Shown piece after piece: positions 46,426-57,700 of a stretch of DNA of 64,000 bases. Every line of letters starts with the position of its first letter. The first letter of the stretch is position 1. The stretch covers positions 232,501-296,500 of the forward strand of contig JAXRKP010000251.1 of the NCBI GenBank assembly GCA_037039925.1, read 5' to 3'. The position numbers were made by a program, and so were the translations under genes. This DNA is from Doris montereyensis (Eukaryota; Mollusca; Gastropoda; Nudibranchia; Dorididae). The notes below the pieces were generated by a model, which made no database searches, had not been told where the DNA came from, and saw nothing but the letters and a program-made list of their open reading frames with translations.

Positions 46426-48581
46426 TAAAGATTCAACCCGACCGAAAACCGCTGCACGCTAGACAGCCTGCCGCATTTAGACAGCCCTACCCGGCCGCCC
46501 GCTGCTTCCCGTTGTTCAACTCGACCAGACCCGCCCGTGGGAAACACCCCTCTTTCACTGATCAGATGGGCCCATGAAACCTATTTTTGTTACTTATTTT
46601 AAGTTGCTATTATTTATAGAAAGCTGATTGGTCTAATCAAGCCTCTTTCTGACGCTTAAGGTCATGGTCCTAGTGTACTACATCACTTTCTGCGAAGCCC
46701 GTCATTGGTGGTATTTTTAGCTATTGTGCTGCCTTTGTTTAAGCACACACATTTCATCGTTTTTGCTTCAGTCGTCTACGTTTTTTTAAGAGTTTCTGCT
46801 TTTGTTTTTATTTTCTCACCAACTTTGTCATAATGGACTACTACAATAGTGACAAGGAGAGAGTTAGAATCCTACCGACCAAACACACATGAAGCTTAGA
46901 AAATGTAAACACACCAAGGAGATCTGGTTGTGGGGAAATTGAACTTAGGTCGGCATCTCCAGTCACGGAATCTGCACAAAAGAGTTAGGGGTACCCCAAT
47001 TTCTACTTTAAATGATCACTACAGGTCAAAATTGTGGACCATCCATGATGGGAAAAATTCAGTGCCAACAAAGATCTATATTACCAATACCACAGAACTA
47101 CAAACCACGGTAGACTATATATAGCTTTAGATCATGAAATGTAGATTCAAATGACAAAGTATTTAGTAATGTAAAAGCAAAAATAACAGTACACCCAGTT
47201 ATTCCCTGAATGTCTTGGGACCAGAATAAAGTAGTTTGTGGAAATAGGATTTGGGAATACTGTGGCGTACAAAGGATTTTGGTTAGTAAAAGACCCTGTG
47301 TTTCGTCAAACACGAGTTCAGAAAATACAGTTTGTACTGTAGTCTAATCACTAAATCCAGATCTAAATCATATTGATGATATCATAACGTAAGTGGGTGA
47401 GAGTCAGAGATGAAAATGAAGCTCCTATACTGTGTTCCTTGATTGACCCATCTTCATCATTCATTTTTCAACCATGCCATATTGAGTCTATTTTGATCCC
47501 AGACAATTCGACCCATCATCTTGTTATTTTCTGGATCTAGATTTCAACATGATTATCTAGTTTACATGTATTTAAACACTGGACATATTCTTCAAGACCA
47601 CTAGAAACGGTCCTATTACCTGTGTGTAATTTCTATCATCAAGGATTAGTTGGAGATGAATAAAGAAGGAAAAAGGTAGAGATCTTTATCTGAATTTAAC
47701 AATAAATATTGAAACCGCCGATAAACCAGGGTCTTTTGTTTAAAAATAATAGCCTACAAAACAAAAATCATATTACATTGGACATGGTCGAGGTTCTGGC
47801 TGGGGTATCTTGAAAATTCCGATTGAAGATATAGGCTTTCTATGATTTACAGTATACATTCAAGTTCTAGACTTGTCGTCCCCGTTATGCGTTGATCTTT
47901 CTTCCTAAATAAAAACCAGCCAATCATGGGACTACAAACCTGAGACTACGGAGTAGCTAAAAGTTATTAGCAGTTTTGATTTTAATTTTTCTACAAAAAG
48001 TAGGTGTTATTTTCAAAATGAGCATTATAGATTACAGTTTTGATAAAAAATAAATCTGAAAAATATTTTTAAAATATTTGAATGAGACTGTGACAATGCG
48101 AGATGAAAACAATGTCATGAATAATTTCATTGTGGAAATAATCATCTTCCAATAGTTGTCCATATAGTCTTTTATTTCAACTACATACTTTGCAATATCA
48201 TAATGTTGAGATAATAGTGACAAACGTTTTGTTTGATCGAATGTCCATAAATATCCAACTTCCATCTCATGCCTTTTGTTTGAAATACACTGGCCTAATA
48301 AGTAAATCTAGAAGTCTATAGCATTTTAGAAGTTAAAACGGGAGTGTTAAACACTGATTGACGATGGATGAAAAGTTAAGCAAGTTTGAAGGGCATATGG
48401 ATCTATCAGTAAGTAAAGCGAGAATCACCGTCTTATGACTATGAGCATCATTTCATTTATTATTTGGCTAATATTACGCTTCCATATACCGTGAATGAGT
48501 CTTTTCAATAGTAAATGAAGGAAAAGAAAAGTACTGAAAACAGTTATTTCTAGATCTGATTTTGCGGCACACATGTTTTGT
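46426..48581. other. No gene recognised
   Basis: Includes a short GC-rich stretch at 46436-46560 and a 64-codon open frame at 46930-47124 without recognisable motif. AT-rich otherwise. Confidence 0.4.
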
Positions 48582-50530
48582 AGCAGGTTTCACAAAATGG
48601 TCCATCACCATTTCCCTCTTTTGTCAAAATGTACATGTTATATTTCTTACAAGTGTTATATACCATGTTAAAGCTTAGAACCTGAGGATTCCAGATATAT
48701 GACTTTAAGAGATAGCACAGGACTGTGAGGCGAGTAAATTAGCTTTTAAAAGTCATGTTTTTCAATCAAGGGGCATAACTGTGAAAATTCTAGGTCCAAT
48801 GCCAGTGATGTAATGTTACGCGAACTGTACGGGTCCGTTGACCGAGGTTTCCCTGGCGTTTATTTAGTGACGTCACGCTTGGACATTTGGTTTGGAGAGT
48901 TTCCTGACTTTTCCTAGTTGTGAAGTCTGTGTTTGTGTTTCCAGACACCTTGAGCGTGGAGTTCACTGCCGCTGCCTTACCGTTGATCAGATGACTCGCG
49001 TGTTCCGGATCGAGTGGATGGATGAAAACCGATGCTTTTTTGTCCCTTTTTTTTGTAAAATTGTGTCATTGTACGCCTTTATACTATCCTTATTACGTGT
49101 TACGGGTTTATTGTGTGTACCATTCTGCTGAAATCGGTACGGTAAACTTCACGACTTATATAACGAGTGAGGATGTGATACGTATAGGCCGATATTTGCC
49201 AATAGAGAGAGAGAAAGAGGGAGGGAGAGAAAAGAGAGGGAGAGATGCACCAACAAAACCCTCACCGAAAAGAAAGCGCTTTTGACGACAATGGTTCTTT
49301 TTCCCCCGTACGTGCCCGCCCCTACTCCCATCATCACTCCCCCCCTCTCCGACTATCTAGTCACATAGAGCGCCCCACTAGACTAGCACAAACTTGTGTC
49401 TTTATCGATCAATAATTGCTTCGTAGAATACGGGAGGGATGGGAGCGGTGGCTGACAAATCTTGAACTCTACTTGAACCTGTGCTGTTAGTATTATTTTT
49501 CTCTCTCGTTAAAATGCGTTTTTAGTAATATTGTATTGTTATGGGAAGAAGACTGCATAGTGGAGATGTAGAGTCACTATCATTGTAATGGACCTCCCCT
49601 ATTGCCAATTATCTCCTCTTTATTTATTAGAACGTAACAAATCATGAAAGCCTTTCACTCACGATAAGCCAAAGCAGGTTTTGCTAATGCAACTGAATCT
49701 TATCTGAACGGTCTCCGAATCTAACCTGATCACAGTCTCCTTTCTGATGGCTGGTCATCGTCTACATTTTTGTGCGGACGTCAGCAGGCGGACATACGGA
49801 GACGTCCAAAGACAAAATATTCCGCAAAGCCGACCGGACAATTTAAAAAAAAATCAGTATTTTCTCAATAGTCTTACACAAGATGAATGAGAAAATAACT
49901 CGACGCGATATTACCGTTATTAGATCCCAGATCAAATTTTTTGGTGCAGACCGCTAGTAGTCTCATGATATTCTCACTCTCATTTAGAGTTACCTATGAT
50001 TTTTTTTTCGTGTCTTTAACAGGATAAATGGCCGTAGGAATACGTTTTCTTTCACTCCACATCATAAAACAGCGCTTATACGTATTTTTCAACCGTTTTT
50101 TTCAGCTCTTACTGTGTGTTCATTCGTAGACCACAATTGTTATATAACAACGAAAATCTGAACCCTGCCTCACGTGATCACTGCAAAAGATTTTTAAAAA
50201 TTAGACCTCGCCAAATTTTCTTTGAACAATTCTCTTTCACATGGAATTGAAGAAAACAGAATAAAAGGTCGTTGACCTCACCTACCTTAAGGTGAAAAAG
50301 GACTTGCTAAAAAGAGGGAAATTGCCAGCAGTCTCAATTGCTGACGTTCGCACCCAAAAAAATATTCACAAAACACGCTAATAGAAAGCAAATTTTACAA
50401 TATTATGTTTTTTATATCTGCCATCTCAAAGCTATACATGGACCAAATGTTAAGAAGATTCATCAATTAGATTTTGAGAAAGATTAATTGAAAAGTTTTT
50501 ATCATTGGATCCTATTTTTGTGAAACCTGC
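48582..50530. mobile_element. Second copy of the foldback element, inverted interior, right arm lost
   Basis: 48582-49155 matches the terminal arm of the element at 44022. The interior (49156-50290) matches the interior of that element in reverse orientation (for example CGGACAATTTAAAAAA at 49837, CTGATCACAGTCTCCTTTCTGATGGC at 49727). The expected second arm is absent; only the last word TTTTGTGAAACCTGC at 50516-50530 restores the terminus after 225 bases of unrelated sequence. Confidence 0.83.
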
Positions 50531-50744
50531 CATATATAACTACCACTACGACCATTTCTACTCTTGTTTATAATCATTCTAATAATGTAGATAATAATGC
50601 TAACATTTCTGTAAATTATTATGATAATAAGAGAAGGAATAGGATTACCACCAGTAATGATAATAAAATATAAAATAAAGTAGAGGTACAGAACATTCTG
50701 TGTTCCTATTTTTATCACTTATTGACTAGTGCTTACATTTTAAA

Positions 50745-51297
50745 CCAAGATTAATATTTTATCTTTTCTCTTTGTTTGCACTGAGTTACATTGATGATCA
50801 CTCTATGGTATAGTTTTATTTTTGCATTGAGGAAATGCAGTGACGCAAAAGAATTACCACTGCCAATCTCATAAGGTCTAATCGGGAGTACCCAAACATG
50901 CTAAACGCCCTTGTAGTTTTACATTTTGATCCACATTCATAAAATGTACTTTAGTGTAAGTATAAACTCTGTTTTCAATTTTTAAACTCTCTAACAAATC
51001 ATTAAATTTCCCATTACTGTCCTATTACTGCAAGTTTCTTTTGTTTGTTTGTTGTGTCCTATTTTTTTAACTCGTTCGTTGGACAGAAGAACATCTTCAT
51101 CTAGATCTAGAACCTATTACATAGGTCTAGACATAGGAATTCTGCTCTCCCAGCTGGCACTGGCAAGAATAAGTCCTGAAATGGCACATATAGGATGTCA
51201 AAGATGCCATATCAACTATTTTCAAACAATTTTATGATGTATATTTGAATAAATCTAGTCATACATGTTGATTCACAAGTTAAGATAGAAAGTATTA
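50745..51297 (+). repeat. Dispersed repeat D, copy 2
   Basis: The counterpart of 42985-43690, in direct orientation about 7.75 kb downstream. It lies shortly after a foldback element copy, whereas copy 1 lies shortly before one. Confidence 0.85.
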
Positions 51298-52449
51298 AAT
51301 TGTGTTAAAGTCAGCGCATACTTCTGCTATCACTATACAATGATTAGCACTACTAGTAAAAAAACAGCCACGCAAAGGAGTTACCACCTATCTTGGAAAT
51401 CACGCTAATGCATCATGGGACAGATTGGCCCTAGGAGCTAAATGCCTCTCATTAGCTTTCAATTGATGTGTATAACATGAGGATGTTTCTCGATAAATCT
51501 TTTTTTAAATGAATATTTTCAAATTTCAACTCTCAGATAAAAAATGAACTTTTTCGGATTCATGCCGACATTGCAGTTGGGTTGATGAAACACAAAACGA
51601 GTGTTTGTCACACTAAACATTTGAAGCCACCCAGTCCTTTTCAGTTCTGATTCTAGATCTAGCTCTATCTATTCTTGTAGTATTAGGATTTCATCTAGAT
51701 CTATTTATTATAGTTGTACAACCAAATGAGGTAGAGATGGTGTCTAGATCTGTATCTGTACTATGGCTTGATGTTGATGTCTCCTCTAGATCGGTAGGTT
51801 CATCACTTCTTGTTGACTGATTTAGATTATCATTTCTTGGTAGAAGTCAACCACACTGACATCTATTATTTCATCACTAACCCATGTTGCATCAAAGAGA
51901 GGAGGTTGCTTTGATGGTCTTTCAGCCGTCTCTCGTTGAAATTCCAATGTTGATGGTGGTAATACCTTGCCAAAGGGTCTAAAAAGTAGCACAAAACTCA
52001 AAGCTAGCTATCTCTTAACAAAATGAAGTCCTAGGTATCGATAACCATCTCTTAAAATACACATTTAGGTAGGAAAATCCATTGACGGATGGCTTGTACT
52101 TCCCGCAGCGTTGGGAAAATCGCATTGACGATTGACGGAAAGAGTTAAAAAAAACTTACTGATGAATTTCGCAAAAGCGCAATAAGTTGTAATCTAGCTT
52201 CTGTAATCTTATAGTAATTACAGTTCTGTAAAAAATAAATTCTGAATTTAAAAATGTTTTTTCTGGTGTCAAGAATTTAACTTTCTCCCTTAATTTGGTT
52301 AGCTCAAAATATCTCTGTATTTTCAGGCCACCCATCAAATGTGCCCTAGGGCAGACAGAGCCTTCATCCGGTACTGATAATTGCACTTTAGCACTGCAAC
52401 ATTTTCACACCAAGTATGATAACAAAGTCCTCGCCAGTCACATTATAAT
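51298..52449. other. No gene recognised; possible transposon end at 52144
   Basis: TCTAGATC-type words cluster at 51653-51667, 51692-51702 and 51742-51752. At 52133-52148 the sequence GACGGAAAGAGTTAA looks like a piggyBac-style end at TTAA, but no partner end was found. A minus-strand frame near 51830-51990 (FGKVLPPSTLEFQRETAERP) has no confirmed family. Confidence 0.35.
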
Positions 52450-52459
52450 AAGCATCAAA

Positions 52460-53285
52460 AGAGAAATCTTTGCATAGATGTACCTGACATAACGTGCAGT
52501 CAAAAGAGTCTCATGTACTCAATTTTAGTGTTTCTGTTGCCCGTTTTCCGGCATGATACGCATCGCTTTTTCCTCCCATGGAGCCCGATGAGAAAGTGTT
52601 CTGTCGGATCATTGACTGTTACTCCAGGCAGATTTATTGTGTCAGCTCTCCTCCTTTTCTGCAAGAGTTACCCTCACAGAGGCTCATGAGGATGCTGAGA
52701 CGAAAGTCGACATGACTCAGCTTGTTACTGGGAAACGATTTGCGGTACAGGATCCACCCATTGATTATGGTCATCTGTACCAGGAACCAGACAGTGCACC
52801 TCCATCATTTCGTCGATCTCCGTCGATCTGTTGTACTTTATGATGGGAAGGGGGTCTCTTTTTTAACGTGGCTTCCCTCCCTCCTGCGTTGATCGGAAGT
52901 CATAGAGTGTCACGATGTTGATAAAATGGTAACGGGACATTTATCCACCCAAGGTGTAGCCACGAGGTTCCCATTCTGGCACATCTTTGTGGTGCTTTTT
53001 GCCTCCTTTTTCTTCTTAGAGAGATCCTTTGGCCACATTTTCATATTAGTCTGATAGTGGCACATGAATAGGTGCCCTGTTGCAGGAGGTCAGTGGCGAG
53101 CATCACCGAAGAAAATTTATTGTTGAAAAAAAAAAAATCGAAGGCTCCTGGCCTGTCATAGAAACGTTCACCAAGCTTGGTGATGACATCATAGCCAAGG
53201 CCACTGGGTCCGGGCTTTGATTTGCTGGTGTAAACATAGAAGTCAAAAAGATAATTTCCTTCTTCGGATGAATAAAGTATTATTA

Positions 53286-53323
<38 letters not shown>

Positions 53324-53800
53324 TATTATTATATCCGGTTTTTGGGTTAACATCACATCACACCTTTACACACCAGGGAGTGGGTTTGCCGCAAATATGT
53401 TGCTTGAAGTAAAGACGGTTGATGTATTGAACCATGGCCTCATCAAAGCTGATGTCTTGTCCATGCAGGTAAAGGGATTTTGATCTTTCAAACACCAGAT
53501 CTAACAGAGAGCGAATTTGAATGGAGTCATGCCTAGGATGACTCCTTGAATGAGCTGCTGCGTTGTCATTCAGGGGGAAACACTGGCTCGGTTTCTTGTA
53601 ACGGTGTTTGGTGATGACTGGTGTCACAGCATCAACACACAGGAGAGGATGTTCCAGGAAATAATGAGCATAATGAGGAAGTCTCTTTATGCCAAAACAA
53701 ATGTTTCAATATAAAAAATTTGATGTCAGAGGCTGAACATGTGTGCCACCTCTCATCCACTTTGTGGTTTGGCTCTTGAACCTGCTGTGCAAAGCCATCT
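52460..53800 (-). pseudogene. Decayed piggyBac transposase, minus strand
   Basis: Minus-strand pieces from right to left: GIKRLPHYAHYFLEHPLLCV and DAVTPVITKHRYKK (53690-53590), QCFPLNDN, PRHDSIQIRSLLDLVFERSK, DISFDEAMVQYINRLYFKQH and GKPTPWCVKV (to 53358), YLFDFYVYTSKSKPGP (about 53250-53205), GLGYDVITKLGERFYDRPGA (to 53145), then an INGWILYRKSFP piece near 52770-52735 and a Cys finger RCVSCRKTGNRNTKIEY, then CTLCQVHLCKDF in another frame (52560-52467). Order and motifs are those of the piggyBac family. Stops, frame changes and an inserted LINE tail (53250-53340) make it non-functional. The TTAA ends could not be assigned. Confidence 0.85.
53248..53335 (+). mobile_element. Very short LINE 3' tail with ATT microsatellite, inside the piggyBac relic
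   Basis: The word TAATTTCCTTCTTCGGATGA at 53252-53271 and AATAAAGTATTATTATTGTT match the LINE 3' end at 8498-8529. It is followed by (ATT)n to about 53333. It splits the piggyBac coding line between NPKTGY and YLFDFY. Only about 35 bases of LINE sequence are present before the microsatellite. Confidence 0.7.
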
Positions 53801-54208
53801 TACCATTTTCATGTTCGATACTGCCTGGTGGTGCTTAAGTGTGATTATGCCTAGTATTTTATGACTATACGAGTATGGGAATTGTTTCAGTTATTTCTGA
53901 ACACAAACATTTCAAATGTTATTGACAACAGACAAGGTAACATATGGGATGGGACCAACCATTTATTTGAAAGTCTCTGGCTTTTGTTTGCTTCTTATGT
54001 ATTGACCACATCTCAATGTGAAGCAGAATTGATTCGAATAATACTGCATAGATGCTGTCTGATAACAGATTTACCTTTACTAAAATCTGTCACAATCCCC
54101 TGAAGGTGCCGTTGTGTAATCCAGATTTCCAATAAATTGGCTTTGCTAACCAAATTCTGAGGCACTTAATTTTAATTATATTTGTTAGGGAATCTTAAGT
54201 CTGCAAAA
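53801..54208. other. No gene recognised
   Basis: An 80-codon open frame at 53861-54103 has no recognisable motif. The ARL6IP1 first exon may lie in this region or further left but was not identified. Confidence 0.35.
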
Positions 54209-54506
54209 TGGTGTCGGTAACCAATCGGTTAGACTGCTAAGCTTGGGATCGTAAAGGTCATGGGTTTGAATCCTGGTAAAGCTAGGTATGATGTTGTGTT
54301 CCTTGGGAAAGACATTTAACACACATTTCCCCCACTCGACACAGGTGCAAATGGCCACAAGCCCTAGCTTGGGAGTAAAACCTGCGTCATGTTTGCATCC
54401 TGTCAAGGAGGTGATTATGATCACCTGTTTCGCTTCATACTATAGAAACAGGAGGATAGACTATGGCTTCTATGGGCCGTAATGGCCTTGAAGGAACTTT
54501 GCTTAA
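54209..54506 (+). mobile_element. tRNA-derived SINE copy (family S1), upstream of an ARL6IP1 exon
   Basis: Nearly full-length: GTGTCGGTAACCAATCGGTT head, GGGTTTGAATCCTGG box-B region, TTGTGTTCCTTGGGAAAGAC, AGGTGCAAATGG, CCCTAGCTTGGGAGTAAAAC, GGAGGTGATTATGATCACCT and TAATGGCCTTGAAGGAACTT end. It lies about 100 bases before the exon at 54605. Confidence 0.9.
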
Positions 54507-54604
54507 GTCTGCATGCGTGCATTTAGTTCGGTGTGATGACCCATCACTGTCAAATTTGTTTATTTACTGTTTAATTTTAAGCAAATGTTTTGATTTTTTT
54601 CCAG

Positions 54605-54758
54605 CATATTGGTGGAGGGGAAGCCCCAGATGTAGTTTCTGGTTTAAAACGTGACATAGAAGGATGGAGAGAAGTTCTTCTTCCATTGTCAAGTTTTTGC
54701 GCTGGGATCTGCCATACTACCCTGCTATTTTATTTGGAGTGACGAGTACCCTTTTTCT
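54605..54758 (+). CDS. ARL6IP1: ARL6IP1 exon: amphipathic helix and first membrane segment, frameshifted
   Basis: Acceptor TTTTTTCCAG before 54605, donor GTGAGT after 54758. It reads GEAPDVVSGLKRDIEGWREV and LLPLSSF. A run of five T (54694-54698) where six are needed shifts the frame; the continuation is LRWDLPYYPAILFGVTSTLF. It leaves in phase 2 after correction. Confidence 0.87.
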
Positions 54759-57700
54759 GTGAGTAGTCTGAACGACAAGCCCTGTTTTCTATATTATTAC
54801 TATTATGACAATGCTCTGGATTTACTCCATGTTTCCTATAGTATAAACCCATCAAACACACATTGATGATGTAGGAGATGTAAAACGACTGAGGAGAAGC
54901 ATTATTGTTTTAATTCCTTGGCACACATAGTAGCGTTGGCGGCTGAACGGTTCGGCTGTCGGACTAGGGATCATGAGGTCAAAAGGTTTGAATTGTAACA
55001 AGCTTTTCTCCCATTCGACCCAGGTACAAATGTACATACACACACTAGCTTGAGAGTAAAACTTTGGTCAGACTAACGTTCTGGCCAGGAGATGATTATT
55101 ATCACCTATTTGGCTTACGCTATAGAAACCGGTATACGGTCTGGCTCTATGGCCATAATAGCTTTGAAGGACACTTTACTTGGCACACTTGGGAATGAAT
55201 GATAAACAGATTCCGTAACTGTACAACAGTGTACAGCCAATTCTCCGACTTTTGAAGAGTTGTTGATTAGTGCTGGCCCTGCTCCTTTTACAGTATTCTT
55301 GTATGCCATCGAATGGGCCTGTTTTCCATACAAATTAACCATGATTGTGAACGTGTATTTTTTATTTACTTTTGGTTCATTCTATTTATAACGAAGGAAG
55401 CACATTACCATGTATTGTAAATGGGATAACTGTAGGCTCTTCAAACATTGACACAAAAATCTACACACAAAAAAAATCCCAGAAACCCAAACAAATAATT
55501 TAATATCATAATTTTACATTAAATGAAAGTGAAGTATACCTAATGGAATAATAAAATATTTTATCGTCTGTGGAATTTGAATGTTATGAAAATAAAAAGA
55601 CATGAAATTTTGAAAACAGTATATCATCTTATCATTCTTATATTTCAGCATCATTTGGTATTCTGAGGTTTCCACTGTTACTGCTATCTCCTTAGTCTGT
55701 CTACTCCTTGGTGTTGCTGATTTTGTTGTACCTTTTGTTGGGCCTAAGATATCTGGCTATCAAACATGGTATGTATGCATTGAAAAACGACAGTAAACAT
55801 TTTGCAGTTCAGCGAGTTCATTTCTTCATGATTAACAGCTTCATAAGACATGTGTTTTCTAATTACATGCAAGGCTCTTGGCATATTACAACCACCATAC
55901 ACTTCCTTACCATGCAACATTTTGTATGGATATCTACTTCCTTTAGCTCTCTCCTATACGACTTTTCAATTTCTTTTATGTTTATAGTATTCTCATCTTT
56001 GCACACTCCGGTATATACAACACATTGACCTACTTAGCCTCTTATTGGATAGTAGAAATTTAGACTGTGTGAAAGTAATAATCTGAATGGACTACGTCTA
56101 GGCTTTTTGAAACAATAACATGTAACCTTAATCTATACATGTATGCTTTCCAGCTATTTGCAATTCAGTTTTTTTTCTAAATGTTTTGTTCAAAGTTGAT
56201 TTTTTCCTCCCTGATTTTTTTTGAGAAGTTAAATTCTGTTGTTTTGTTTTGAAGATGCAAACTCGGTTTTGTAATTAGAGTAAAATCGGCTATGCACTAC
56301 CCCTTATGCAGTCAATGCGTCATATCACAGAAAAGTGCAAAGCTAGCACTTTTATTTTCCCATCACAAGAATCTTCGTGTTTAACGCGGCGGCAGACGAA
56401 GTTTCACGAAGCCACGACACAGTATTCACCCTCCCACGGTAGGGTTTTGTAGCGAACTTCAGTCTGTTGGTGCGCTCATTGCGCTATGTGACTCGCTTGA
56501 GGTGCGATATGGTAGGTTGAATGCGATGTGATAAGCGGTTGACACGTTTTTCGTAATTTGTGTGTATATAATATGTGACTACCAGATCTATATTTCATTT
56601 CTTAATCGATGAAAAGATTTTCAACTTGAACTGCGTGTGTTTACAAAACAAGCCAAGTGCTGACCAGCCATATATTATGTGTACAAATGAAAATAAAAAA
56701 ACCCAATTTCAAAATAAATTTAATACAAGAAATTGTTGAGATAACATGAATTGAACAATGAATTTCACATAATACATTAATAAATCCAACGTCATCTGTA
56801 CAAAGGGTTTCTATATTACACTCAAACCTCGTCATGTGTGTCTTAGTACTCTTATACACACAGAAATGATATTGACACTAGTGGCACAAGGCTTCTTCTT
56901 TAAGAGAATGAGAGAACTGAAGGTTTGGAGACGTTTGTCATCCATTGCATAGACCTAGGTGAGCTGAATGAAGAGTAGCATCGGCATAGACCCAGATCAT
57001 GTCATCCTGACAATACCTTGGTGGGGTAGGCATGGCTATGATTGGATCCAATTAAGTGGCAAGAATAATCCAGGCTAATCTATTTTGATGTTTCCAAACT
57101 ATGGTACATAAGAGACTGGGCGATCCTGCTATAACTATGATGTAATACTACAAAAAGTCTTTTCACATGCAATAGGCCTGCATTGTCTTATCAGTGATTG
57201 TTTTTTGGTGGTATAACAAGGTTTGAGTGTACTTGCTCAAACAAAAATATGCCATTTCGTCAATGCTGCTTTGGAATATGGCTTTGGTCACTTCATCCAT
57301 GCAAGTATGCAACCAACAATCGCAGAGGTCATATTTTATCTATTGGTTGATATCCTCTTCTTTTCCACATCTACATTTACTCATATTAGTCATAATCCAT
57401 CACACAATCTTTACTTTCACTCTCCAGAATCTTTTCAACGTCACCACCATTTCTTCTCAAGTTCCTCAACATCTTGTCCGCCTTTTCTCTGGCTCTGCCT
57501 TCTTTCTTTCCAGGCTCTTCATCTTTCCTTTTTCACATCTCTCTTTTTCATTGTTTTCATTCTTTCTTCTTTCTCTTCTAATTTCTTCTCATGAATTTGA
57601 TCTCTCCCTCTCTCTCTCTCTTTCTTCCTCTCTCTGTACATCCTCTTTTTGCCTCCTGAGCATCCTTCACACTTTCTTCCTTTCTGTTCAGAAACCCTAA

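Noticed and set aside
46930..47124. 64-codon open frame with a possible transposase-like look
   Set aside because: No motif of piggyBac or any other transposase could be confirmed.
52133..52148. piggyBac-like end GACGGAAAGAGTTAA
   Set aside because: No inverted partner end at a second TTAA was found and it does not bound the transposase relic at 52460-53800, so it stays unassigned.
57223..57700. Overlapping open frames of 123 and 157 codons
   Set aside because: They follow from the CT-rich tract in the ARL6IP1 intron; composition is Ser/Phe/Leu only.
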